A program made the position numbers and the translations under genes. From NCBI GenBank assembly GCA_033297075.1, contig MU858216.1, forward strand, positions 1 to 64,000: a stretch of 64,000 nt of DNA, written 5' to 3'. The stretch comes from Rhypophila decipiens. Lineage: Eukaryota > Ascomycota > Sordariomycetes > Sordariales > Naviculisporaceae. Below are positions 45,657 through 57,100 of this stretch, in pieces. Every line of letters starts with the position of its first letter. The stretch's first letter is position 1. The notes below the pieces were generated by a model, which made no database searches, was not told where the DNA came from, and was given only the letters and a program-made list of their open reading frames with translations.

Positions 45657-46217
45657 CTATCTCCCTCCCTCATCGCCAACACCGGGGCCATCATTGGCGG
45701 GACCCTCTGACTTGGATGCTGACCCAGGCCGACCTTCCATCACCTCCGGACTGCCTTCCCACCTCTTGGCCCCTGGCCACGGCCAGGTCTCCAAATCCAT
45801 GACCGCATGCGCCGTGTACAGATGGGTGGCTTTGCTGAAATCGAGCGCAGGGGCTTTCTCTTTGCCATTTCCAACGTGAGACTCTACAAGACACCCGGCT
45901 TTGAGACTAACCGTTTCCCTCTCCAGTCCATCAGGCTCCCGAATCCGATGCATAAGCCGACTCCCGCACGTGTTGCAAAAATAGCAGTCCATGCTCCGGC
46001 CTTCCTTTGTGGGTCTTGTCCAGACTGAGAGTTTGGCTTCGAGGTCGTCAGATAGGGGGAAGATCATGCTTGCTGGGACTATCGCGCTCGTTCCGAACAG
46101 CGAGGAAGATTGCCGGCGGCATTGTGTGCAGTGGCATATGTAGAGCGGGATCTCCTCCCCCGAGTCGGGATTCGGAATGGGGATCAAGATGGAGGCGCAT
46201 TGGCATTGGAGGAGCAT
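45657..46217 (-). CDS. GFA/CENP-V-fold protein, second copy
   Basis: A single exon of 186 residues. Zinc-ligand motifs of the GFA fold are present: LLQCQCASI, YICHCTQCRRQSSSLFGTSA and FCNTCGSRLMHR. After the fold (KATHLYTAHAVMDLETWPWPGA) comes a Gly/Ser/Pro-rich tail. The N-terminus is abrupt, beginning almost at the first CxC motif, so a short upstream exon could be missing. It is only distantly similar to the GFA protein at 30.8-31.6 kb, so this is not a recent duplication. The substrate is unknown. Confidence 0.8.
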   Translation of the reverse strand: MLLQCQCASILIPIPNPDSGEEIPLYICHCTQCRRQSSSLFGTSAIVPASMIFPLSDDLEAKLSVWTRPTKEGRSMDCYFCNTCGSRLMHRIREPDGLERETVSLKAGCLVESHVGNGKEKAPALDFSKATHLYTAHAVMDLETWPWPGAKRWEGSPEVMEGRPGSASKSEGPANDGPGVGDEGGR

Positions 46218-46880
46218 CCTGCTTTCTGTGACTAGGGGGGAGCCTGGCGCGAGTGTCGATATTGAGTATAGTCGGCGGGCTGAATTATAAAACGATACAA
46301 GTGGATCGGGCGTGATCTGTAGGGTATTGGGGACAAATATAGAAGGTTCGAATGACGTACTGTAACAAGAGCCCGTAGGTAACGGGAAGCGTGCGGGGCT
46401 GCCGCGCGGGAATAACGTTGCACAGGGTGGAGCCAGAAGGGCGTCGACACCGCGAGGCTCAGCATTCTCTGATGGGCTACCATTTGGAGACTGTCTAGAG
46501 TCTTTATATCATACTGCTGGCATCCGTGACTGGAGGTGGTACAGGAGGTGCAAGATGACAGGCATTGAGTCGTCTTTAATGCTAACATGAATCAATAACC
46601 GGCTTTATTGGCTCTGCAAATATCCCGGGATTGCTGACCAGATGTTGCCCGAATGGGGATATCCAGCCATCTGTGCGCCTTCCAAGGCATATCGTAAAGC
46701 ACGACAACCTTCCAAGGGTGTTCGCGCTCGTCAGCATGTTGGGATGGAAGCCAACGTACGGCCATGCCGCAGCCTTGTGACCCACATCCGGCACAGCGAA
46801 GCAAGGTAGCACAAAGGGGTTGCAGTCTATGCGAGGTATTCGGAATGTATATCAACAAGTCGTTCGTTCTTCTCCTTCGG
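46218..46880. other. Intergenic
   Basis: Contains the promoter side of the second GFA gene and the 3' side of the Zn2Cys6 gene; nothing else is supported. Confidence 0.5.
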
Positions 46881-49575
46881 TTACAGCTCATGTGTCTGGA
46901 AAAAGTTGTGCCATGGAATTTGGCAAACATCCGTTGGTCCCTTTTGGACTTGGAGGTCCCACATAGACTGTGCAAAGCAGAGTGTTAGCAATTCGGATGT
47001 CAGTTCCTAGTCAGGATGGTGACGAATGGCTTACCCAGTCCCCTGTCACGCTGGCTTCCACAATGCCGTCCATCAGATCCTGCGCCTGGCCATCCAGATC
47101 GGAGAGCCAAGTCTGCGGTGCTTGTCCCAGCCCTGTATTATCCGCAAAGTCCATCGAACCCCAGTTGGGAGTTTGCGTCTGGGAGGAGCCGCTGAGGTCG
47201 AGCGGCGCAGTTGACATGTTCGATCCTGTACGTCGCGTCAGTCGTCCTGTCTGCAATCTTGTGTCCCATAGCGCAGGTTAAATAAAAAAAGGCCTACCAG
47301 TGTCGGCGCCGAAATGGAAAAATGGAGGATAAGCTGCCATGCTCTCTTCCATGTTGAGCTGGGGAGCTGCCCCTGTCGACTCGGGGCTGCTCTCAAACGC
47401 AGTCCCCGTAGACTCGTTGAGCATTCTAGTCAGGATCTTGAAGCCCTTGTTCGCCTCGGCCGAGTCCTTGCGCATCGACTGCCATATCGACCTGGAAGTC
47501 TGGAGTATCTCCATGATCTGCTCTTGGGACATGATATCTTTGCTCGTGTCTTGGGCGAAATGTTTCATGACCTCGGGCCTCGACTGGGGATTCCTCTTCC
47601 TGGCATTCACGAACGACAGCTCTAGGCAGAGAATCATATCGGCGAGGAGAAAGTCGTGGATGCTCAGACTGGTAATCAAACCTCGGTCTTTGGCGAGGCG
47701 GCCACCAGGCTGAGTCTCACAGTGAATATCGTACTGATGCTTCAGGATCTGGGTAGCCGCGTCGAGGCAGGTTCGGCGCGAGTATTCAAAGCGCTTGTCC
47801 ATCCTCCCACGGGCAAGGAACTGGCGGTGGAGGATCAGGCGTGACTTTTGGTACGTGAAGTCGAGCCAGTACCGCTGCATGATCAGATCGACCGGATCTG
47901 CCAGGGACTGGCTGAACGAGCGGTGCTGGAGGATCGAAGGCGTGGTCTGGTGGGCTTCCTCCAGCCGTTTATCGAGACTGGCAAAGGTTGCATACGTCAA
48001 GCCGTCTCGCGCATTCAGTGCTGAAGTAATGTCTCCAAAGACACGCAAGAGGCGCGCTTTGACAATAGTGTGGAGGCAGATTGTTCGTTCGGTCTCGGGT
48101 CGCGACGGCGGCAGTTCTTTGGAGTCAACGTCGAAATCGGTGTCGTGTAGGTTGCGGGGGAGTTCGGTATCGGCAATTCCGGGATGGACGTTGCTGGGCA
48201 GCCCGAACTGGTACGAGACCAGTCGATCAATCTCTGTCAGCAGCATCCACGCCCTCCGGCGCATCTCTCCTTCAAAGGGCGTCATGTCAGGGTAGTGCTT
48301 GGGATCTCGATGCATGCCCATATGCATGGCAAGCCGGACCATGATGGAGAGAATGATGGAGCAGCCTAGGGGACTATCGTTCTTTTGAAAATACTCGCAG
48401 CCAAAGTACAAGACCAGGGCCTCGACTTTCCATTTTCCAGGGGCCGAATAGTCCCCAAGGCAGAGGCAATGAGCAGCGTATCTCTTGAACGTTTCAAAGA
48501 CTTGGCGCGGAGGGCCCAAGTTGCCGGGCACCTCGTCCCAGTCCTTGGAGCGTTCGCAGTCAAGCGCTGCGTACGATGCCATGCAGAAAAGCAGGCCTAT
48601 CCAGGAGTATGTGGCCTGGCTTTTATCCCGCCAAAACGCGTCGTACTCCCTGAGAAACGATGGGACATGATAGACGACCCATCCCGGTTCGGGGATTTGA
48701 AAAAGACGAGAAATCAAACGGTCAAGCACCGGGCGCGGTGGAAGGAGTGCGGCGAGCTCAGAGACTGTCGCGTACGGGAAGCCACCAGCAAGCAAAGAAA
48801 TGTTCTTTTGTGCCGGCGGAGGCTGTTCTGTGTAGTCCAAGTCGTCCGATTGTTCGTGCGTCTTTAGGTCGTTGGTCAGGCTGACGATCTGTTGATGGTA
48901 TTAGCCTTATGGGTGACGGAACAACAGCTTCTTGGGTCTGATCTGGTGCTTACATCGTCGAGAATAGACTCCCAGTTGGCTGCCTCGACATATCTCTTGT
49001 CCTCGGTCAAGACCCCGGCGAGCTTGTTATCGCAGTGGGCGGGGAGGCGTTCGTCGTCTTCAGGTTTGGGGCTAGCCGCCGCTACCGTGCTTGACTCGGC
49101 TGCGTCGCGTTTCTGAGACTTGAGAACCTGCACAAGGTGTTCCAGGTGCTTGAGACGGGAGTGCATGGCGGGTTCGCCAGCTGGAACCTTTCCCCGGGGA
49201 CCGGGACCAGGACCGGCGGAGGATGGGCTCCCCGGCGCGAGTGCCTCTCTTGCTGTGCCATTGGCCCCAGGCCGAGGGTTTACGTACGGGACGAACCTGC
49301 ACGAATCCGAAAGGTGTCGCTTCTCGCACTGGTCGCAGGGGGACTGGCGATTACATTTGAGTCTATCACGCGTTGTTAGAGGTTTGGGTACAACAATAGA
49401 ATGGGCCATATGCTTACTTCTTATCCCGACATGACGTGCAGGAGAAACGAATACGGTTCCTCTTTTTCTGTTCCGAAAGACTGCTGGAGGTAGAGGTGGT
49501 GTTGGTCGTTGTAGCTCCGGCGCTGGGAGGTAATTCCGGGGACCCCTCAGCGGAGTTGGCAGTGGTTAAATCCAT
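46881..49575 (-). CDS. Zn2Cys6 fungal transcription factor
   Basis: Five exons (49418-49575, 48954-49362, 47298-48888, 47035-47225, 46881-46967) give 811 residues. The binuclear zinc cluster is split by intron 1 and has its six cysteines at about 46, 49, 56, 62, 65 and 74 (CTSCRDKKLKC, CDQC). A linker with a coiled-coil-like HLEHLVQVLKSQ follows, then the fungal-specific middle domain (WIGLLFCMASYAAL, YAAHCLCLGDY, SIMVRLAMHMGMHRDP, RRRAWMLLTEIDRLVSYQFGLP). The C-terminus is acidic with NWGSMDFADN. Such proteins are nuclear activators or repressors of metabolic genes; the target is unknown. The ATG at 49575 is the first in frame. A last coding exon of 28 residues is supported by a CTAAC branch and CAG acceptor. 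Confidence 0.9.
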
Positions 49576-50605
49576 GGATCTGGGCAGCTGTTCTTGGTAC
49601 AGCGGCAACACGCGTCTAGGCCTGGGACAGCTTGAATTCTTGTTGGACTAAGCGAACCACTTGACGGGAAAGCTCTGTATCGACAGGTACGATGAATATC
49701 GCTTGATCTCAAATTCTGAATTTTGCTGGACGTGGTTTAGGTCTTTTCTTACTCAGCAGCATCTCCGTTCCGTCTCGGGATTATGTGTTGCACCGAGCTC
49801 CTGCCCTTATCATGGCTGTAGGATTCGTTTTTGTGGGCGTTAATGGGCTCGAGCTTGGCCCCTGCAACATGGGACTGCTGTCAGTTGGATCACATTCGAG
49901 CTGGTCTTTTCTTACTCAGCAGCATCTCCGTTCCGTCTCGGGATTATGTGTTGCACCGAGCTCCTGCCCTTATCATGGCTGTAGGATTCGCTTTTGTAGG
50001 CGTTAATGGGCTCGAGCTTGGCCCCTGCAACATGGGACTGCTGTCGGTTGGATCACATTCGAGCTGGGAGGCAGGACAGAGACTTCTCACGTTGCAATTG
50101 GTCTCTGTTGAACATGGCCTCTGTTATCGACGCGAGATGATATATCTAGAGTGAAGGGAAGACCTTTGGTAGCCATAACGGCTCGTTTCTCTGGCCTTGA
50201 CATGGCTGCTTACAAATTACATGTACGAAACTCAGCGCAGTTCCAGTCGTTGCCCGGAGATAAACAGTTGGGGTCACGGAACGAGAAGAGGGGAACTAGT
50301 GCGAATAAACAGCGCCGTAAAATCAAAGGAAGAGCACTAGTGAATTCCAGTCCCAGCGTAATCGCACTATTCAGGGGTCTCCTAGAGTGACTGATCCGCC
50401 ACAGGGATCCGAGCCAAGCGGGGAGCGTTGGACTTGTTTGGTTTAGCGTGTGTGCCCCAAATCCTTAGCTTGCGTCAGCTGCTGCAAACCCCAACGCCAC
50501 CATCTCCCGGCAGTGCTGTCAACAGAAGCCATCACCAACTTTACTACTGCTGCGACTCCACGAAGCCATCTCCTCGCGCATGGTACAAACACTTCGTCCT
50601 TCGTC
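49576..50605. other. Divergent promoter region with tandem duplication
   Basis: Lies between the Zn2Cys6 gene (minus) and the EI24-like gene (plus). Apart from the duplication listed separately no coding region is supported; ORFs across the repeats differ only because of the repeat. Confidence 0.5.
49741..50066. repeat. 163-bp tandem duplication
   Basis: Two head-to-tail copies, 49741-49903 and 49904-50066, begin GTCTTTTCTTACTCAGCAGC and end in TTCGAGCTG plus G. I count only three differences between them, so the duplication is young. It sits in the upstream region of the Zn2Cys6 gene and may change spacing or dosage of its control sites. Confidence 0.95.
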
Positions 50606-51594
50606 ATGCCTCCCACCAATGAAGTAGACGTCGAGGCGGGGCGCCTTGCTCCTGTCCGACGCGTCTTCTCTCGGCCGATCAACGATGTCTCGAGAGCACT
50701 GCGGGCGGCTTCCTACCCCCTCCGTGGAATCTGGTACTTCCTGCGCCGACCTGAATTCTATCCTCTCTTCGCCGGACGTCTGCTGCCCTTGTCCATCATC
50801 TCTTTCCTGGTATACGTTCTTTTGTTTACCTTTACCTTCCCTCTCCAACTCGCCTTTCTGGCCATTTTCCATGGATGGGCTGGCGCTATTATCAACACCA
50901 CCATCCTTGTCCTGGGCGAAGGACTGGTCATTATCCAGGCGTTGTTTGAAGGCTTCTTTGTCGACGAGGCTCGCGTTGACGTCTTTGACGTGAGTATACC
51001 TAAGCAGTCCGGTCCCCATTTCTTTTCTCTAACCGCTTCGCGACCCAGGCGACCTTGATCGACAAGGGCTATCTCGATCTTCTCGTCCGTCAGCGCGTCA
51101 TCTTCCTCGATGCCCCGAACCCGGTTAAGATGCTGGGAAAGCCGACACGCCGCGCCGAATACCAGCCCTGGAGCCTAGTCCAGATCGTCGAGATGATCTT
51201 CTTCCTCCCGCTCAACCTCATACCCGTCGTCGGCGTCCCTGCCTTTATCATGATCACGGGCACAAGGCTAGGAAAGCTCTCCCACCATCGATGGTTCACA
51301 CTTAAGGGCATGACCAAAAAGGAGATCAAGAGAGAGCTTAACCTGCGTTCTTGGGAATACGTCTGGTTTGGCACGGTCGCCATGGTTCTGAATCTGATTC
51401 CGATCCTGAGCTTCTTCTTCCTCCTGACCAGTGCTGCTGGCGCGGCGCTGTGGGTAGCCAAGATCCAAGACGAGACGAGGCCTGTGCCGGAGCCACCACT
51501 TACTCCTGCAGAGCACATCGCTCGTATGCGCGCGGGCATGGGACTCACAGGACCGCAAGACAATATGGAAGCGTATCACGACGACGAGGTCTGA
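50606..51594 (+). CDS. EI24-domain membrane protein (RRT8/LDS-like)
   Basis: Two exons (50606-50989, 51049-51594; 59-bp GTGAGT intron) give 309 residues. Several membrane segments are visible: LLPLSIISFLVYVLLFTF, LQLAFLAIFHGWAGAI with TTILVLGEGLVIIQ, IVEMIFFLPLNLIPVVGVPA and FGTVAMVLNLIPILSFFFLL. The NLIPVVGVPAFI and NLIPILSFF repeats are typical of EI24-type proteins; yeast relatives RRT8, LDS1 and LDS2 sit on lipid droplets and act in outer spore wall formation. The tail is Pro-rich and acidic. Start chosen at MPPTNEVD; the frame is open further upstream but without protein-like sequence. Confidence 0.82.
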
Positions 51595-54190
51595 TTCTGA
51601 AGCGGACACGGATGGAAATTTGCTATTATTACCTATATCTCTATTGCTGCTATACGTGCCCCTGACAAACTTTGGCACGACGAAACGGCAAAATGTCACA
51701 CCTAGCTAGACAATCACACTCGAGGATCTGTTCCGAGTCGACGGCGATGCTTCGCAGTCTGCAGAACGGAAGGAGGAGCTGGAAAAGACCTTTTGGTGGG
51801 AGGGCTGCCATACCTCAGGCACCTAGCTAGACATGTGGAGCATTCTGGACGCGTCACTTGACTGGCCGTCACGAGAATGCACCAGAAACTTTCTCGATCA
51901 CATCACTGTGGAGCTTATCTCCCGATTCATCATTGAAGATCTAGAGACCGAGGCCGGGAAGAGGTGGTTCCGGGTTCCCAGTGTGCCTGCCAGTCTTTCC
52001 AGACCGAGGAGGCTTAGCAGTCGAGATTCTAGACTCATTATGGGTCCGTCTAATCGTCTGACTAGTTCGCGGCACTCGGCCGGCATCGCAAAATTCCTAG
52101 GCACTCTCGGTCCCGTGCTTGCTCCCTGAGGAAGGACCTTCTGCCTACGTACTCTAGACACAATTCAAGTTATGACAACATGAACATGGCTATCTCTTGC
52201 TTCCTTTTCTGTCTCTTGTGACCAAATCTCGATCTAATCGAGGAACATGATATTTGATGCCCGACAAGTTCCCCAGTTTTTCTCGTTTGAGAAGGGACCT
52301 TGTTCTACCTTGGACCTCCAGATCTGGTCTGTCCAGCCGATTCTGTAGTCTTCATTTGTCCTTTCTCGCCCTACGACAAAGATCTCAATTTCGTAGGCCA
52401 CCACAATGGCAAATGCTTGAGATCGATCGCGTAGCCTTCTCCCTTAAGGAGGAACCCTAAGCTCTACAAAGCAAACCTGACCAGCCGCTATCTGTGCCTT
52501 CATCTTGCTTGTGAGTTTCCTCAATCTCGATCATTTCGGGATCCTGACGGCCCGGCGAAGGCCGATTTGAGCAAGATTTGCAGACTCCTTTCCCGCGGAA
52601 AGATTTTCACTGCTCCTAGTCCAATCTGGCCCCCTCTTTCTGCGCGCCTTCCGTTGCTTGTCCCGTGAGCACATTTTGCAAATTTTGCTTTTTGCTAGTG
52701 GGTCATCATAGCAGTACTACGGTAGGGCATGCTTGAGCAAGATCGCGTAGGCCTCATCCCCTACGAGGAGGGTTTTCTCTACAATCAAATCTGACTGGCT
52801 GGTCACGCGCAAGTGGCATTTCTTCGTGGAGCGAGCAAAGCTCGAACTGGTCATGATCATGAGGGCAGAAGGTGAACAAGTGTGGCAGCTTACTTCCCAG
52901 AGAAACATGTTCCAATTTCCAAATCAAATCTTAGCAGCGCCTCTCTGTGCCTCCCCTTTCTTCCCGCAGTGAGCAGAAGCTCGCCCTGATTCTCAGAATG
53001 ACGGTGGACCCTCGAGCAAGCTGTGCCATCCTTTCTCCTGGAGAAGGGACTCCTCTCTCGCGTCCGGAAACTGAATGTGACTAGCTACCTATGTATTCCT
53101 TCCGCTTCTCGTCCAGGTATCTGGCGCCTGATCGTCACGGTGGGTCCTTGAGCAGTTCTGCAGCTCTCGCAATCTCCGCGGACCGTCTCCGGAAGCGGGA
53201 AGCCCTCCTCTGGTTCGATCCCATCCCGCCCGCCGACCGGACTAGATCTACACAACCTTCCGGTGAGGCATGAGAAACAATCCTGTGATCCCACAAGTGG
53301 ACCCTTCGATCGTTGACTTGAGATAAGGTCTCAGGATCGCGGTCTGGCAGATGGAAAGCACCTCTGGGGAGAATCACCTGGACCCGTCTGGCTATCAGGT
53401 TTCTCAAGAGCCACCGTTTGAAATTGGAAGGCACCAGCCCTGAAGCAACCGTCTGCTTGTGACAGAGACTTCGACGGCCGCTCTCATCCAAGGGAACTGA
53501 ACCTGTGTATTCATCATCTAGAGTGACCATGTACAATGCTATAATCGCCATGCTGGCGTCTCCTGAAGACGAGGCTCTCCTCGCCTGTAAAGCTGGAAAA
53601 GGACTGACGGCGACACGCCGACACCAGGACGTGTATCTGCTCTTTCCCTGATAGAGGGCAACCGGACGTCCTTCCTATGCGAAGGGTGTGCCTTCCATTA
53701 ATGTCCCTGACGCCCCGACTGCTTTCTCAAACCTGCACCGGATGCAGCACCGGTGGAGTGCATGCTTTCCGATGGACCCCAAGAATGACGATAAGGGGTT
53801 TAATGACTCCTCGGAATCATCTGCGTCCGGTGCCTTCACCGGTGCCTTCCCCCGGAGTCTAGCGTCCGGCCGTCGAGAGAAAAAAAAAGCTGACCCACTC
53901 TCCAGCCAGCCCTCTGACTACAAATACCTCCCAACCCTCCTCTCTTCTCCCTCTTTTTTTTCTTCTTCTCTTCCACCCTCACCTCTCTCACTCTGCTCGA
54001 CACTCAACATCGCAGCATTCCATCTTCGAACTTGTTCTTCTCCCATTCACTCACTTCCAATCACTCTCTTCCAGTCTCGGCTTTCTGAGGATTCAGCCTT
54101 GATTCTTTGATTTCATTCTCTTCGACACCCAGTCGTCAATCCGCCTTTGACTGATCAGCATCCATCCGTCTCGGACTGATCGTCTCCAAG
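51595..54190. other. Long intergenic region with repeats and CT-rich leader
   Basis: Holds the degenerate 145-bp repeat listed separately. From about 53930 to 54170 the plus strand is strongly pyrimidine-rich with TC runs, the usual composition of the promoter and 5' leader of strongly expressed fungal genes, in front of the adhesin. No gene is supported. Confidence 0.5.
52250..53320. repeat. Degenerate ~145-bp tandem repeat, at least seven copies
   Basis: A motif resembling CTTGAGCAAGATCGCGTAGG then a CCTTCTCC...GGAGAAGGG stretch and CAAATCTGACC...CTCTGTGCC recurs near 52260, 52413, 52565, 52730, 52872, 53010 and 53146, spaced 136-165 bp. Each anchor is preceded by a GACGGTGGACC/GTGGGTCC-like block in the better copies. 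Copies are diverged and partly interrupted. No long frame is conserved between copies. Confidence 0.65.
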
Positions 54191-57100
54191 ATGCGCATCA
54201 AAGCATCTGTCGGGGTCATTGCAGGCCTGGCCTGCTTGACCGCTTCTGCCGTCGTTCGCCGCTAGTAAGTCTCTTTGGTTTCGGGCTTTCAGCCTCATCC
54301 GCCATTTCAGCACAGATCACTAACACTTTCACAGTGACGGGGACACTACTTGCACTACCACAACCACCGACCGCTCTCCGTTGGTTGTGACCGCTCCTGA
54401 GGCCGGCTCAGATGCCACCTCGAACGCTGTGCTCACCTTCACCATGTCTGCTGGCACTCCCGGCATGACTGGCGCTTCGGTTTCGTCTTCTGCCATCTCG
54501 GCATCGGTTCTCACATTCACCTTGTCTGCTGGCACTCCCGGCATCACTGCGTCTTCGGCCACTACCTCGATCGATGCTATCTCTGGTTCGGCTGATGCTT
54601 CGGCTTCGGCTTCCGTTTTCACTGTTACCGTCCCCGGTGTCACCTCTGGCACTTCCGACACCACTTGCACCTCTTCGGACATCTTCACTCCGGGCGGATC
54701 TACATCAGCCGCGTCTGGACCTGTCACGGTTACAGTCACTGAGATGCCTTTTGGACCGACTCCAGACGTCAGCACGGTCACCGTTCCGGTGGTCACCATC
54801 ACGCTGCCGGGAACGCCTCCCCCGGGATGGCCTTTCGCTTCGTCGTCGACTCCTGCAATCACTGCACCTCAGCCAACCGGCCCAGCTGGTCCTCTCGTCA
54901 CCCTGACCATCCCAGGTGGCAATGGAGGCTCCGGTTCAGACATGACCATCACTGTGCCTCTGGCTTCAATCCTGCCATCTTCGACTGCTGCAATCACTGC
55001 ACCTCAACCAACCGGCCCAGCTGGATCAGTTGTCACTGTCACGATTCCTGAGGGATCTGGCCACACTGCAACCATCGTCCTGACCATCACCGTTCCGGAC
55101 GGCGGCCTTGACTCTTGGTCGACCATCATCACTGTCCCGGGAGCAGCTGGCACGCCAACAGGCCCCATCGTCACCGTCTCTGCCTCGAACACCCCGGGTT
55201 CGGTTCCCACCCTCGATACCACCTGTACCTCGGTCTCTCAGGCATCAGACGCGAGCAACCTTCCAACCGGCCCCGAATCGGCCATGACGATCACTTATAC
55301 GCTGCCGATGGAGAGTGGCATGACTTCGCCCTCAACCGGTGTCATGACGATCACGCTATCGCCTCCCGTGTCGGCCCCCGTCTCGAACGGACCATTTGGA
55401 TCGTGGCCAGCAGGCTCTCCGATGCCCACCTTTGGTCACCACAGCTCTCCATCTGTCGGCCCAGCCATGCCTCCCAGCTTCTCCACGACGTGTTCAGAGA
55501 GCGTCATCACATTCACCATCCCGGCCATGGGTACTTACTCCGCATACACTGGCACCTTGACGCTCTCAGACAACGCCCCGCAGTTGACTGCGACTGATGC
55601 ATCTCCAGCTGTCATCACCTTGACGTCTACCGTTCCCGCTGCCGGCCAAGGTTCCCCAAACGGAGAGTCGGGGACCCCATCATTCTCGACGGGCATCCCT
55701 GGACAGATTACGACTACCCTTCTAGGAGAGACACTCACGTTCGCCGGATCTACGCTCCCCACTGGTCCGTCGCCTTATATCAGCCACAGCGCTGGCAACG
55801 GCCACCCCACGCAGTCATCCAACGGCGGCGAAGGCAGCTCGAGCTCCAGCGACGCTAATGTCTTTACCGTAACACTCCCCGGAGGCCAAGGCGTCTCGTC
55901 TGCCACTGACAGCATCCCATCCGAAGAGACTTTGACGCTCTCGGTCTCTCCATCCGTCAGCGGCCTTCCCGGCTTGTTCACTGTGACCATTCCTGAAGGC
56001 TCAGGCTCGCCTGGATCTCCCAATGGTGGATCTACCGGCACCAACACTGGCGTCTTCACTGTCACAGCGTCGGTCACTCATGGCACATCGTCCTCTCTCG
56101 CCGCTACCGACTCTGGAATGTCTGGTTTCACACCGTCGGTCGGCACTGTCGCTTACACGATCCCAGCTGGACCTGCCGGCCCTGAGTCAGCTTACACCGT
56201 GACTTACACTGAGTTTGTCCCAGTCTCATCCACTTCTGGCTCTGGAGCATCGCCTTCTGAAGTCCCAGGATACGGCAGCCCAGGCATTACATCTGGCTCG
56301 TCTATCGCCACACCGTCTTCCGCTTCAGGACCTGCGGTGGTCACTTTGACGAACGAATCTGGATCACCCACAGTCCTCACTTTGACGCCAAAGGGGTCCT
56401 TCACATCTACCAAGACATCTGGATCTGGCCTCTCGCCCGTGACAGTCACCATCACGGATGCTTCAGGTTCCCCAGAGGTCCTCACTTTGACTCTGCCTCA
56501 GGGAAGCTTGCCTGCTACTGTCACCTCTGTGGTTTCGTCTACTTCGCAGCCTGGCTCTGGTGCCACTCCTGTGACATACACATTCACCGATGCCTCTGGA
56601 TCGCCCCATGTTGTCACCCTGACACCCACTGGAGAAAGCCAGCCTTCCACTGTCACATCTGTGTTTGCTTCGGCCTCGATTCCGGGATCAGGCACATCGC
56701 CCTTGACAGTCACCATCACTGATTCTAATGGCCTGCCCCACACTGTCACGCTCACCCTCTCTGGCGAAGGCTCTGTCCCCACTGAGACATCCACAGTTCC
56801 AGGCTACGGCAATGGAGGTGGAAATGGTGGTTCGACCCAATCTGTCATCACAGTGAGACCTCTTTCCGGCACTCCGTTTGTGGCCACGATCACTCTGAGC
56901 GGTGGAGCTGTCCCGACTTCTACACCCGAGTCGAGCGAGCATCTGTCTACCGTCACCATCGAGCAGTTTTCGACTTTGACCTTTGGCACCGCCAGTCTTT
57001 TGACCGCCACCTTGTCTGGCTCTCCGATTGTCTTGACGATCCCAGTCGGCACCGGAAAGGCTTCAACCGCGACTGCATCCACCCAATCTGGCAGACCTTT

